Assembly (NCBI GenBank): GCA_945910005.1
Contig: OX246741.1
Location: 12,312,390 to 12,376,389, forward strand
DNA: 64,000 nt
Source of the DNA: Isoperla grammatica
Taxonomy: Eukaryota > Arthropoda > Insecta > Plecoptera > Perlodidae
Direction of reading: 5' to 3'
Shown: in pieces, positions 12,301 through 23,995 of the stretch
Layout of the letters: each line of letters begins with the position of its first letter
How positions within the stretch are numbered: the stretch's first letter is position 1
Program-made: the position numbers and the translations under genes
Notes under the pieces: generated by a model
What the model was told of the DNA's origin: nothing
Seen by the model: the letters and a program-made list of their open reading frames with translations, nothing else
Database searches by the model: none

Positions 12301-15300
12301 TGACAAGACGTGATATATTTCATGTTTTGTTTGATTTCGGAATGACAGTCTGAGTTGCTCTCACACTTGTGTATAGGAGGGGTTGGACGGTTAGTCATTT
12401 ACAAGTGACATGACACGCTTATTCCGCACGAGCGATTTGGGATTAGTCACCGGTTTCGGGTCTTCGACTTGTGCCGGTGTGCGACTAATTGGAGACCCCA
12501 CGCGGGGGTGGCGTAGCAGGTGGAGGGTTGGGATGGGTAGACAAGAATGAAATATTACAAAAAAAGTTGTTTTAAATTTCTCGTTTCTGTCATCTTGTAA
12601 GTAAACTATGTTTTGGCGCTTTGGTCCTTTAAGCTTATACAGTCAAGTAAAGATAAAAGGAACTTATGAAAATAAGTTACAGTTCCTGGAAAATTGGAAC
12701 TATGGCGTTCCACAGTTCCTGGTTGGAAAAAAGGAACTATACCGTTCCTTAGTTCCTTAAAAAGGAACTAGTTCCAAGGAACGGAACTAAAAAAATCCGT
12801 TCCTACCCAACATTGGTGATTGAGAGGTTTTGAAACAAGTGAGTAATACAAAGGCTGTAACTCATTACATAATGTGTGTTATGTTGGTACCTACCAATTT
12901 ACATTTCAGTTTTAAAATCCATCTTCTACCCTACCAAAATATGTAATCCTAGGATTGAATCGGACATTAATCTAATTTCGCCATTTTGATCTGATTTCAC
13001 TAACTTTTTGTTAAAATTATATATACCCACACACAAGTTTCGGCTTAAGTGGGTTTCTCTATACTACTGTAATAAATTAATGTACATAAAAATGCCTATG
13101 TTATTATATTATTGTATTACATGTACATACTCTTGTTGTGAGAATAAAAAAACAAACAAAACAAAAACAAACAATGTTGAAGTGCGATTCTACAGCCGTA
13201 GGGAATATTCGTAACAGTTGGCGTACCTGATTCTGCCCCGAGTTTCATCATGGCTTCCTTGCCTGCGATGCGTCTCTCCGTGAAGAAGACCGGCAGGAAC
13301 ATTGCAAAGTTGCAGAGGCCCATGACGACGTTGATCCAACCGGCTGCCGTGTACATGTTGAGGCTGAGTTTCCCGGGTATGAGTTCGATGCCTGCATCTC
13401 CCAACGGAGTCACCGCGGCCTGGAGAGCTGTGGGCACAGTCATCAAAACGGTCACAGTGCTGACAACACAACAATGCATATATATCTACTATGTCTTCTT
13501 CTTTTCTTATACCCACAATTAACATTTCATGTCATCATGTATTTTCTGGTAAGCCAGTAGAGATAGGACTCCTGTTCCCTCCGATCCATGCCACCCGGCA
13601 TTTTGTCCCTTTCATCCTTTACATATGTACACTCAAAGAGATGCCTCCTGTCTTGACCTCTATGTAAATATCCACAGGTTGACAATAAATACAAACACGA
13701 CCAATTTAAGGATATACTCACAACTATAGAAGAACTGCTGATAACACTGTTAAGACAGAACTGCCTGTTATGATGAAACTTTTTTTTTTTTTTTTTTCCT
13801 TCTTGTGCCAAGATGGCTTTTTCAGCCATTCTTTTGTCTTACTATCCAATATAAAACTGCTTCCTTTTCTGGCCTGCTCATATCATTGGGCAGGGAGTCG
13901 ATAAAAACCTTGAGGGCAGCACATCTAAAAAGATGTGCCCTGTCTTGTACATCGGAGCTGCACAATTTACACGTTGCCGGTTCTTTGCTGATGTTAAAGC
14001 GGCTCAGGTGATGCTGCAGGACGTCATGGCCTGTTGCCAGCCGGAACTGGGCGGTGGCCGTCTTTCTGGACCAATTTTTATCAGGTCCTCTGTTGATCTC
14101 TGCCCACCAGCTTTTGGCTCGTAAGGCCTCTTCATATGTGCTTTTGTACGCCTTTTTGATGGCTGTCTTGATCTTGATTTTAGCACCTCTGAAGGACGTA
14201 GCCGCAGCTTGTGGAGGAGCAGCTTTCGTAGCTTTTTTGGCCAAGAAATCAGCTTTTTCGTTGCCCAGGATCTGGCAGTGGCTAGGGATCCATTGAATTT
14301 CTAGTTCTTTATTCTGCTGACGGAGACTTTCAAGGGAGTTTTTGAAGAGCAGCGATTGGGGGTGGAGGTTCACTGCTTGAGAGACAAATTGGATTGCTGA
14401 AGCGCTGTCGCTAAGGATAACAAATTTTGTCTTGTTGAGTGGGAAGGCTGGCACCTCTGCAATTTTTTGAGCCGCTCTGGCGATGGCTGCAACCTCCGCA
14501 TCGAAGTGTGTTGTGCCGACGCCCATCGGAGTGGCTTCCTCGAAGAAAGTGCAGTAGATGCTATAGCCGGTTCTATGTGTGGCTGAGTCGTAGGAGCCAT
14601 CCGTGAAAATGTGCACCCACTCTTTCAGAGGAAAATACTTTTTCAAGTGTACCTCAGTTAGCGCTTTCAGCTCTTTCTTGTCGAGACCTTCCTTTTTCTC
14701 AATGCCATCTATTTTTATTCCTGGTATAAGCTGATTGGATCTATCTGGAAGGGAGGCCGGCAGTGGGACGTCAAAAGGTTGGCGTACCGCAAACAGGAGC
14801 TCGGGGCAGACTTTTTCTTTCAGCTTAGTGACCGCTTCAGCGAAGTTGGTGTGAGCCATTACTCTTGAGGTTGGGTAGTTGAGCCATTTGTCAGGGTCGA
14901 GGCGTGCCAATTTTTCATGCAGCTGGATAGCGCGCTGTTCTCTACGCAGCTGCATTGGCTCGATTTGGCTGTACCATTCCATGGCGTCTATAGGGGTGGT
15001 TTTCACTGCACCGGTGATGAGTCGGAGGGCTTGATTTTGGACTCTGTCGATGAGACGGGCCTGGGAGGCGGCGGCTGCAGGGAAAATTTCGGTGCCATAT
15101 TCGATAGCTGGTCTTACGTAAGTAGTGTATGTCAGCGTTAGGGTATCTAATTTGGCACATGATGAAACTACATAATCAAATTTTAATGTAGGTATTTCTC
15201 TGCATGCTTTTGGACATTACTTATGACTAGTTTGATGAAGGATAATATGTAGTTATAAACAGAAAGGGTGAAAATAAGTTACCTTTGTGATTCAGTATTG

Positions 15301-18300
15301 GTATTTCTAATACAATTGCATCTGTTATGGCTGATGCACGCTAGAAGCATGTAAACCTTAAGTTATTCTCTGTCGGAGTATGTAGCGCTTATGTATGATT
15401 CCCCAAAAGAAGGTTTTAATTACCATACCTACAAAGTAACAGTACTAGTTGTATTATTACTCCTAAATAAACTAGGGTTAGATGATAAACCCATTCATTT
15501 TTTTTTATATTTTTTTTTTTCTCCTTGGATATTCAGAGTTTAGACTTTCCAATTCTGTATATTTTACTTGATGAGTAAAACTATTAATAATAACTCCAAG
15601 TACGAACTGTTGGCTGTGTATCTTAACTTAACTGACACATGACAGTTTTTACTCTTTTGAGTATATGAATTGTTCTGAAATTAATCCTGACTATACCAAG
15701 ATGTGTACCGATATGAACTATGATGTTTATAAATATTGTGTACCCCTCCGACATACACGTTTTAAAAACTTACTTTTAACTTGCAACAATTTAAAATTGG
15801 GAAGTCCAAATACAGTTATATTGTTCAGTACCTGGTCCAACAATGAATCCTAAAACTTGAGCGAGGGAAACCATGGACACTGCTCCCGTTCTCTCCTTGA
15901 CTGTGGTAGCTGCCGACAAGTAGGATCGGCAGACTGCGATGTTGGCTGCAAAGTGAGATATGGATTATTTATAATACCTAATATGGGCACAAACAACACA
16001 ATCATTGATTACCAACATGTTCATTCCCAATTAATCGTCAGATGAACTCGTTCATATACCGCCCAGTAAAAAAATAAATACAAAAATTGTATTTATTGTG
16101 TACCAACTCAGTTACTTACTAGAACTGATTTTCAGTGGGAGGCATTAAATCATTTATGATGTGCTAATTGTAGTTATATGACGGCTCTAAAGTTAGCATT
16201 GACATATACACCAGTACTGTACAGAAAGATGTAAGTAAATTTTCAAAGTTAAAAAACCCAGCCCGGAACCGGAAATCGAATCGTGAACCTTCTGCATTGG
16301 AAGCAGAAATAAACCCACAAGAAATAGTGTCTGACCTGAGCTGACGCCGATGAGGAACCGAGACCACAGCATCCAGTACTTGCGGTGGTCCGGAAACGCC
16401 TCGAGGCAAGAGTAGATGCCGCTGGCTGTGGTGAAGAGTAGAAGAGACGCGAGGAGGGGAAGCCGTATGGACCCCAGCTTGTTACCCCACCACCCAACCA
16501 GGGGTGAGAAGAGCATCTGAGCCAGTGGGTTGGCGGCAACGATGAAACCCATGAACTCTTTTCCCGCTGATGGGTCCAGCTGAAACAGCACAACACAACA
16601 CCTGCCATTATTTATTTATTTGATGTCTATCCTATTCAGTTATAAAACTAATTTACAAAGGAGGTCATTAAATAGAACTCTAAAATTAATAACGAAATAA
16701 TGTAATGCAAAGATAGCAACAACAAAAAACTGCTATATAGAAAAAAGAACAAACAAAATAAAAATTAATTGAGAAAAGTAAATTGTTTTATGATCTAATA
16801 AAATAATATAATACAAATATTAGATTTACGAGTTCAAGTTCTTTATGTTCATCTCTGGATTCATTCCTTTGTGAAAATATGATTTCATAAAACCTAAGCC
16901 TGAACACCACACTTCGATCTGAGGTACCATCTCATACAACCCAAACATGACACCGTCAGCTAAAGGCTGGTCCACACAGATTTTGTAAGCATAAGATTTA
17001 AGGTTTAACGCGTAGTCGTAAAGTTGGATCATAGGAAACACGTACTGGTGTTCACACAAAGTTTTAGTTTTAAGAGATTGTTTTCATTGTTGTTCTTGGC
17101 AACGTCTTAAAACCTTAAATCTTTTGCTTAAAAAATCTGTGTGGACCAGCCTTAACACAACCAAATGTTTCTAAAGTTGTATAAACAGCTAAGGGACATT
17201 TATGGAATCTATACATTTTTATCAATGTGTTTGTTCTTTTTTCATAATAATTTTGTCAAACAACTTACTCATACAGTGGTATATTATAATACATGAAATA
17301 ATACCTAACTAGAATATATTCGGTAGGTCATGCAGCGTGCTGAAATGTTTTCTCCATAAAGAAAAATATTTGTCAATGTTGAGGTAGGGTACTTCAGTCA
17401 GAATTATATTCAATTTTTTAACAGTGATTCTGTTGAAATTTAATCTACAGGACTTCTGACTTTAGACAAGTGTTATCTCCTATCATGTGGGATCGAGCGT
17501 GAGATAATTGTTGGGCTACTTCACACTGTTAATAAGTAACAGTGTATTCTCTAGGTTAAAGCAGTGATATCAAACAGAAGAGTGAGGAGATCTATAGATT
17601 GGAGCCCCTATTCAGCTTCTCGTATAAATCCAGATTTGGTTTGAAAAATATGTTGCACATCCAGGTAGTTGTAAGTCCATGGTCTCACAGATCAACCTCT
17701 GATCAGGATTTTCAATAATTAAAAATAAATTTAAAAAATGTATTTTGAAATCATTTTTACAACGGTCAGTGATTTCACAGTAAAGACATCAAACAAGCTA
17801 AAGTCCAACCCATTTTTTAACTTTTCTTTTCAAGGGTAACAATATGGCAATAGCGTAGTCGGTTTCAAGAAGTAAAATATGTTCAAATTACCAGGTTAAA
17901 TAACAGTTTTTTCTCAGTATCCCCAAATTAAAAAAGTCTTGCAATACGTCACGTAAAATACTGTGGTCCCAAAATATTTAATTCACTACCACACCACTAC
18001 AATTTAAATTACCCGGTCCTTTAAAGTCACTCCTCAAAAAATATATGAATACAAAATACAAAATATACAGATAATAATCATAATCAGTCGTAAGCACAAG
18101 CTATATGAACCTCAAATAAATAATTTTAACTCTTTCTTTCTTTCTTTCTTTCTTTGCATACGGTACAACTCAATAACAGTTGAGTGGCAGATAGAAGGTC
18201 ACACACAAGACACACAACTTTATGATCCATTCAGTGCTGTTACAGAGTGTCATTACGTTTGTTATGTATTATGTAACGCGTCATGTAACTGTAAAAATGT

Positions 18301-20693
18301 ATACTGTATTATGCATTCCTGTATCCTTTTAAATAAATAAAAAATAAGTACATAAAAATGGAATTAATTGAAAAAGAGACAGATTGATTGATTGATTGAT
18401 TGATTGACATAGCACTGGAGTCAAATGTGTAGCCTCAACGTGCTTACGGATGTGAGATTATCAAAATATAAGTTCATGATATGTATAATACGTTTATGAG
18501 CGTATTCTTACAGCTTCGTAAACAATACATTCCTGTGGTAGGGCTGGTCCACACAGATTTTTAAGACATACAATTTAAGGCTTAACGCGTAGTCGTAAAG
18601 TTGGATCATAGGAAATACGTACTGGCGTTCACACAAAGTTTTAGTTTTAAGACGTTGTTTTCATTGTTGTTTTTAAAACAACGTCTTAAAACCTTATGCA
18701 TTATGTCTTAAAAATCTGTGTGGACGCAGCCTGTAGCAGTAAATGAAAACACAGCACACATCTCGTCAAGGTCTACTTGATCTCCGCTTAGCGGAGGCTC
18801 GTCGAACTCCCAAGTTAGGTCGTCGCAAGGGAACCAAAATCGCCATTTTGGATCCCACTACAAAAACTGTTATAATAATTAAATATCCGTTGTAGATCAT
18901 GTAACACAATACTTAAAACACCTAAAAGAGAAATTTTGATAGAATATAATGATTGAAGATTATAAAATATGATGATTTTTCCTTTAGGAGGTAATTCTAT
19001 TAAACAGATCACTTCATTTGTTTTCTTTCACATTTCTCCCATTTGAATAACATGTGATTTTTAACATTGTGGAACGGACTGCGACGACCTAAGATGGGAG
19101 ATCAAGTAGACCTTGACATCTCGTAAGTGTTACATAACGCTCGCTAATATCATGTCTACCTTGTCGAGATAAGGCCAGACCCCAGTGAGAATGATACTGA
19201 AGCCCAGCGACATCAGGAACATTGTGAAGTAAATAGCGTAAATAGATCGCCATCTTTGCTTCTTCTCTTCCGGAGTCTCTAGAGTTGTCGTGTCTTCTGT
19301 GGGAGGTTTTGCCCTGTAACAGAGTTGAAAGTGTTTGTTAACCCTTTTGCTACGGAGAGCAACTTTAGTCAATCAATTCAATTTCAATTCAATTCAATTC
19401 AAAAGCATTTTATTCTCTTTTTGTAAGTACATTATTGGAATAACAGTATATGTTTATAAGTAGGAAAATTACCATTGGCATGTATTTTTGGATGTTTTAC
19501 CTATGCTTTTTTCTTTTTAACTTTAAAAAATCACAACAATGAAAATACGTAATGTGTGAAAGATTGAAAATTATATTCTGGGTTGTGGAAGTCTTCAAAT
19601 AAAAATGAAAACAATATTTTAGGTCAAAACAAAATTTTAAATGTGAATTTTTATGAGTTGTTGAGTAATTTTCCAGACATATAGAGTTTTTAATTCCGCA
19701 GCAAAAGGGTTAAACATGCAAGGTGTGCACTATGTAAACCAACAAGCTTAAACCTTAAACTGTTGTCAACAATGTACGGTTGCCAATTTGAATCGAAAAT
19801 TTGTTTCATTAAAGAAAAATTAAGCATTCTCAGTAAATATATGCATTCCATATAGATTTTATAGTGTTCAAAATTTCAAATATATAATGTACAATAATCT
19901 AACGTTATTCACTAATTGGTACCAGAATCGATACTATGAATTAAACACCATTAAATTAGTCTGTTGAACAAAGTAATGGTTGACTTTATTGAGATTTACA
20001 ATAACTGTGAAATAAATCTCGTTAAGCATTGGAGTGATTGAATAAAACACTTTCCTAGCTGGTTTTGTGTCAAGACTTCTAGTAAAACAGAGCTATTTCG
20101 AGTGTCTGTTTTGACAGGCGCGCACGTGATAATGTTGAATGAGATGACTAAGCCACTACATTGTGTTTTTTTTTAACTTCTTCACAACAAGATTACAAAC
20201 TTGACTCTTGTTCACCTACAGTAATGTTAGAAGCAAGGTTGAAATGTATAGTCTGCGCATATGAAGTACCTGATTATAATTTCAAATGACTGCGATTGTC
20301 TGTATAAAAATATTGTCTACTGAATATAGCTTTCAACAATCCATGCATTTATTACTAGTAAACAGCAAATCATAGATGTAAATAAGCGATTGAAAATAAA
20401 ATGGTTCACATCACGATGTCAGTGATATGTGCATCCGCCACCCGAGTTGAAAAGCGCCAATCTTCGTCGCATCCCTTTTGGTTGTGACGTCATTTCCTCC
20501 AGGGCGCGAGACTTTGATTTGTGACCTTGTTCACATCTAGGCGTTGTTTGTTGTCGAAGCCCAGTCCGGGCCAATGACCCCCTCGCCCACTCCCATACCC
20601 GAAATAGTTGATCCCGTGACCTGCGGAAGCTACACTTTGTGCACCTAGCTACACTTATTACACTTACCTCTTGCGTCGCTTCAGCCACTCCAT
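9349..20693 (-). CDS. MFSD8: MFSD8/CLN7-like lysosomal major facilitator transporter
   Basis: Eight exons join in phase on the minus strand: 20693-20668, 19313-19160, 16579-16336, 15945-15832, 13427-13227, 11069-10970, 10517-10383 and 9946-9349. The product is 523 residues, close to human MFSD8. Family landmarks include [20 protein letters not shown] and WPYLDK near the N-terminus, [17 protein letters not shown], the [14 protein letters not shown] stretch, and [10 protein letters not shown] near the C-terminus. MFSD8 is a 12-helix lysosomal membrane protein, mutated in human CLN7 disease and reported to conduct chloride. N361 and N365 lie in a luminal-loop sequon pair (NAT, NTT). The start is the first Met of an eight-codon first exon (MEWLKRRK). 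Introns carry a LINE, SINEs, an hAT element and MITEs. Several donors (GTAGAC, GTCAGA, GTACTG) are weak. Confidence 0.93.
10037..10161. mobile_element. MITE family A, complete foldback copy
   Basis: Inverted arms pair: the left arm carries CTAAATATTTAGTC and GGACTAACTTGTTTT, and the right arm carries AAACAAGTTAGCTCC and GACTAAACATTTAGCGGG. The loop is about 45 bases and begins CTCCATAGCAAC, which the copies at 2657 and 28722 also keep. It sits in the last MFSD8 intron. No transposase is present. Confidence 0.75.
10685..10862 (-). repeat. tRNA-derived SINE-like element, copy 1
   Basis: On the minus strand a tRNA-like anticodon arm (CTGCTTTCAATGCAG) is followed by a Pol III B-box-like GGTTCGATTC. 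An AT-rich body ending in TTTAGAGCCGTCA comes next. The same order occurs at 16168-16330 (-) and 23010-23185 (+). The copy lies in an MFSD8 intron. It is too degenerate for a working tRNA. Confidence 0.6.
11511..12823. mobile_element. hAT-like non-autonomous element H1 with 8-bp TSD
   Basis: An exact 8-bp duplication GTGATTGA (11511-11518 and 12816-12823) flanks a 1,297-bp element. Its ends are CAGTGTTGGGTA and the inverse TACCCAACATTG. Both subterminal regions are packed with GGAAC/GTTCC words in both orientations. Eight-base duplications and CAGTG ends are hAT hallmarks. The interior has a 92-codon open frame (11951-12229, +) with no recognisable domain, so the element is probably non-autonomous. 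It is inserted in MFSD8 intron 5. Confidence 0.85.
13530..13666 (-). pseudogene. Old LINE 3'-end relic
   Basis: The minus-strand translation [18 protein letters not shown], then [13 protein letters not shown], aligns with the C-terminus of the LINE beside it ([26 protein letters not shown]). It is a diverged relic of the same general family, adjacent to the insertion site of the younger copy. Confidence 0.6.
13781..15158 (-). mobile_element. 5'-truncated LINE retrotransposon with poly(A) and 11-bp TSD
   Basis: The element is flanked by the 11-bp direct repeat ATGATGAAACT (13770-13780 and 15159-15169). On the plus strand it starts with a run of T, which is the 3' poly(A) tail of a minus-strand insertion. 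One open frame runs from the 5' break near 15158 to a stop at 13822. It encodes the end of a reverse transcriptase, an RNase H domain and a C-terminal zinc knuckle. Target-primed insertion with 5' truncation explains the structure. It lies in MFSD8 intron 4 in the same orientation as the gene. Confidence 0.9.
13822..15157 (-). CDS. LINE ORF2 C-terminus: RT tail, RNase H and zinc knuckle
   Basis: The frame is open for about 445 codons, starting within the element at the truncation ([17 protein letters not shown], an RT-thumb-type motif) rather than at a true Met. RNase H landmarks are all present: FTDGSYD (Asp), the Glu of [17 protein letters not shown] (Asp) and GNEKADFLA (Asp). A CKLC-x9-HLFRC zinc knuckle follows, as in RNase-H-bearing non-LTR elements. 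Catalytic acids look intact, but most of the RT and the endonuclease are missing. The fragment cannot move on its own. Confidence 0.85.
16168..16330 (-). repeat. tRNA-derived SINE-like element, copy 2
   Basis: It shares with copy 1 the CTGCTTCCAATGCAG arm, a GATTCGATTTCC B-box-like word and the TTTAGAGCCGTCA tail. Its 5' edge lies only about 5 bases from the splice donor of MFSD8 exon 3 (exon end 16336). Confidence 0.6.
16963..17154. mobile_element. MITE family B, copy 1
   Basis: About 190 bp with long imperfect inverted arms that start AAGGCTGGTCCACACAG and end CTGTGTGGACCAGCCTT. The interior contains AACGCGTAGTCGTAAAGTTGG, which copy 2 at 18541-18731 shares closely. It is inserted in MFSD8 intron 2 and is non-coding. 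Confidence 0.8.
18541..18731. mobile_element. MITE family B, copy 2
   Basis: It has the same arms and interior as the copy at 16963-17154, in the same orientation and the same MFSD8 intron. The right arm has one disrupted position (GGACGCAGCC instead of GGACCAGCC). Confidence 0.8.
18758..19124. mobile_element. Non-autonomous DNA element with 9-bp TSD (Mutator-like)
   Basis: The 9-bp direct repeat ACATCTCGT (18758-18766 and 19116-19124) flanks a 349-bp element. Its terminal inverted repeats are CAAGGTCTACTTGATCTCC and the inverse, then CCCAAGTTAGGTCGTCGCA and a partial inverse. Nine-base duplications are typical of Mutator-like elements. The right end stops 35 bases from the donor of MFSD8 exon 2. 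A fragment of the same end, CCAAGGTCCACTTGATCTC, occurs at 36067-36085. Confidence 0.75.
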
Positions 20694-23009
20694 GATCGTG
20701 TTGTGTTAAAGTGACATGTGTCAGCTAGCCGTCATTGTTATTATAGATGGGCGTCATACAACATCTGTGCGCGAGCGACGTTCGACCAACACTGAGAGCA
20801 ACAGCTGCCGCGTAGCGTGGTAAACAATAGTCGACCTTGGCTCGTGGCCAATCAGAGGCGCGGACGCTACCAGGCAGCAACGCGCGTAGTGACGGACTTG
20901 GGTTCGAATCTGGTTAATGTGTGTCAGTCATTATACGCTACGTGAGATAGAACTGCATAACAAGCATATTTTATTGTCTGTCGTATTCAGTTCTGGAACT
21001 GGTTTTCAAAGGAATACAACTCAGTTTAGATTTTAGAATTACGCTAGCAAAATTAAGTAATACATTGATATACACTGGTTACAGATACATACAAGTGTGA
21101 AAAGGGAAGTATAAGGGAGTAATATCGTTATATGTAGAAAAAAGATCAAACGGGGAGAAAAACGAAATACAAATAAAAGTCCCATGAAAAGGGAAAAGTA
21201 TACCTACGGAGGGAATTGAAAAGAGACAGAAAATAATTAAGACGCCATTTTGAGCGGACGGACCACCACAAGTGACAAGAAAATGTGAATTTATATTTTT
21301 GTTCAGAAGGTAAGGAAGTGTGAATTGTGTAGATGTCTATACAGACGCCGATTTTTGGAGTTTTTTTGGGAGGGGGGGGGGGGGGGGGGGAGAGAGAGGA
21401 TTTAGCATCTTGTAACTGGTTTTGTTCACGCAAAGTTGCGAATCCGCCTTGTTTGTCGTTGCTGGGCGCTATGACCCGGATTATCGCTGCATGGTTTGGT
21501 TCTCGCCCGATGTTGGGGTCAACTTGTTTGGGAATAAAAGAATTACTCTGAATAAATTAATGAATCGAGTCTTTTTTATGACGTGTTCTCCTAATCTCCG
21601 CTACACAGTCTTATCACAGTGTCAATACGAGCGGTGCTAAGAATACTGTGGATGACTGTCAAACTATGGCTCATTTATAATGAAGTTTCAGTTACTTCCT
21701 TTTGTACCAAGCCTTCGTGCAGCGAAGGTGGCATCCTTCTAAAATCCAAATCAACACTCTCAGGGGGTAAACACTCTTACCTGTATTACAGACTACAATA
21801 GAAATAAAGCTGACATTCGTGGAATGAAGTGGGCTTTCCAAGAAGAAGAAATATTAAAAAAAAAAACATACAAAATTGTTTAAATTGTTAATTTTCTGAT
21901 AAGATGGCGATCGTTTTTTATGTTGTTACAATTGTTACAATCAAATATTGATCGAGATTACTCAAATACAATGAAATAGGTAACCGACGATCGGCACTAA
22001 AAACTCAAAAGAGATTCTCCTCTTTTCACTCTCAGCTGTTGTAAGTAGTTTGAAAGATAATTGTCAAAACAAATAAATATGTCACTTCAGTGTCTCTTCA
22101 TTTTCTATTCAGCGAGGGACAATTTGATCGATATCTTTATCCCCCCAATTTGTAATAGAAGATGTGTCAAGAGCAACATTTCCTGACAGCCCCCCCCCCC
22201 CCCCCCCACCCCCTCCACGGGCACCCCTTTTTCCCAGCTAGAGCCCCCAATGTTTTGTCTTGGTATAATGTTCATTCAATGTTCATTTGATGAGAAAAGT
22301 GATTATTTGAAATTGTTTTGCTTGATTCTCTTGCTTGTTTGACGTGTGGTGGGGGGTGCCGGTGCCCATATATAGTTGGACACATGTGTACGGTGATCGA
22401 ACCCGCGTCCCCTGGTTCCCCAGGCTTGCGTTGTTATCAAGCTCAAAGGTGGCCTTCAAGTGTGTGAATCATAGCATTGTGTTTGTGATTAATGTGCCAG
22501 CTGGGTTTCCTGCTTATATAGCTTCGCACGTCCTACGGAACCCGCATTTTGTTCATAGTTTGGTGTTCCGTTATATTCTCTATCTATACTAATAGGCTTG
22601 CTGCTAGGCTACCAACCCTATAGGGGCAGTCTGCAGTCTGCACTAGCCACAGCTGAGCGTTCGGCAGTAGATTTGTTAATAATATTTACCTATTTGTATA
22701 GGAATGTCATATCTACGTACGGGGTGTCCGTGTAGGTACATTTGTGACAAGCCAATTAAAAAAAAAAAAAAATACACATTTTTGAATTATGCTAATTAAT
22801 TATACTTTCTTCGAAAATTGTTGACGAAATAATACGGAGAACCCGTTCAATGAATATGTTATTTTTGTTCAGGCTGGTCACAAATGTAGGGATAGAAAGT
22901 GTAAACGAGTAACGATAAACGATACCCCCCCTCCCCCCCCCCCCTCCACCAGACTACTTCTATGATTACGAAAAGTTATCTAGCTCGTCGTACTTCAGTA
23001 ATTAATTAA

Positions 23010-23185
23010 TTGTAATTGTGCTAGGATACCATAGATGTATTGCCTGCTTTCCATGCAGCAGGTCAGGGTTCAAATCCCGGTTCGAGCATGGGATTTTAAC
23101 TTTGGAACTTGACTTGAATCTAATGATCGATACTGTTGTATTATGTAAATTGTGGTTTTAGAGCGCCATTGCAACGAAGCACATA
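23010..23185 (+). repeat. tRNA-derived SINE-like element, copy 3
   Basis: The plus strand carries CCTGCTTTCCATGCAGCAGG and a perfect B-box-like GGTTCAAATCC, then a body ending GTTTTAGAGCGCCATTG. It matches the two minus-strand copies in the MFSD8 introns. No full cloverleaf can be folded by eye. Confidence 0.6.
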
Positions 23186-23995
23186 ATAAATGGTTTAAAA
23201 TGTCCACCAATGTAAATCAGTTCTTGTAACTGAGTTGGGTAGACTATAAATACAAATTTATTTATTTATTTTTGTGTTTATGTGTTTATGTATTTATTTA
23301 TTTATTTAAAGATTTATTTACTTATTTATTAAAGCAGAAAGTTTTGGGGCCTACATTCACAGACACGTATAACAATACACTGCAAAAACGGTACTTTTGA
23401 GATCTAGAAGCGACAGTGAAGTGATGTTGACGATGAAAGTGTCAAAACTCTTGTGTTCGAAATATATCCTGGCGAGGGTTCAAGGATGACGCTTGCGCAA
23501 TGGTCGCTTGGCAACGCGACTTTGAGATTTTGGTCCACACACACAACTATCGTTGCTACCAAACATGCACAAGCACAAGTACGTGATAATCATTTGAAGT
23601 AACCAGTATTTACCTGGTGCATTTGCATCTCTCTTGAGTTGACTAGTTAGAGTAAATTGGGCTTTAGGGTGACCAATGACCATATATAGTGGAGATAAGA
23701 AAAGGGGGCATTTCGTCAAACTACGGAAAAGAAGCAAGGAAACTTGCGCGGGGGGGGGGGAGGGAAGCAAGTTTTGTGTGGTTTAGGGGGAAAAAGTTTT
23801 GGGCTGGAAGTTGTTTTTGAAGAAATCAAGAATACAAGAAGTGGAATTAAATTTTGAAACTATCATTTCTAGGAGGAAAAAGTTGTTCTAAAAAAAAACC
23901 TGCTGCACACAAAGAAATTAGTTTATTAAATAGTTTAGTAAGATGAACATGAACTAGACTATTTATATTGGGATTATTATCTTTTTTAGAGCAGC

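Noticed and set aside
22380..22450. Additional tRNA-like segment on the minus strand
   Set aside because: Only a B-box-like GGTTCGATCAC is clear; the anticodon arm does not form a 7-base loop.
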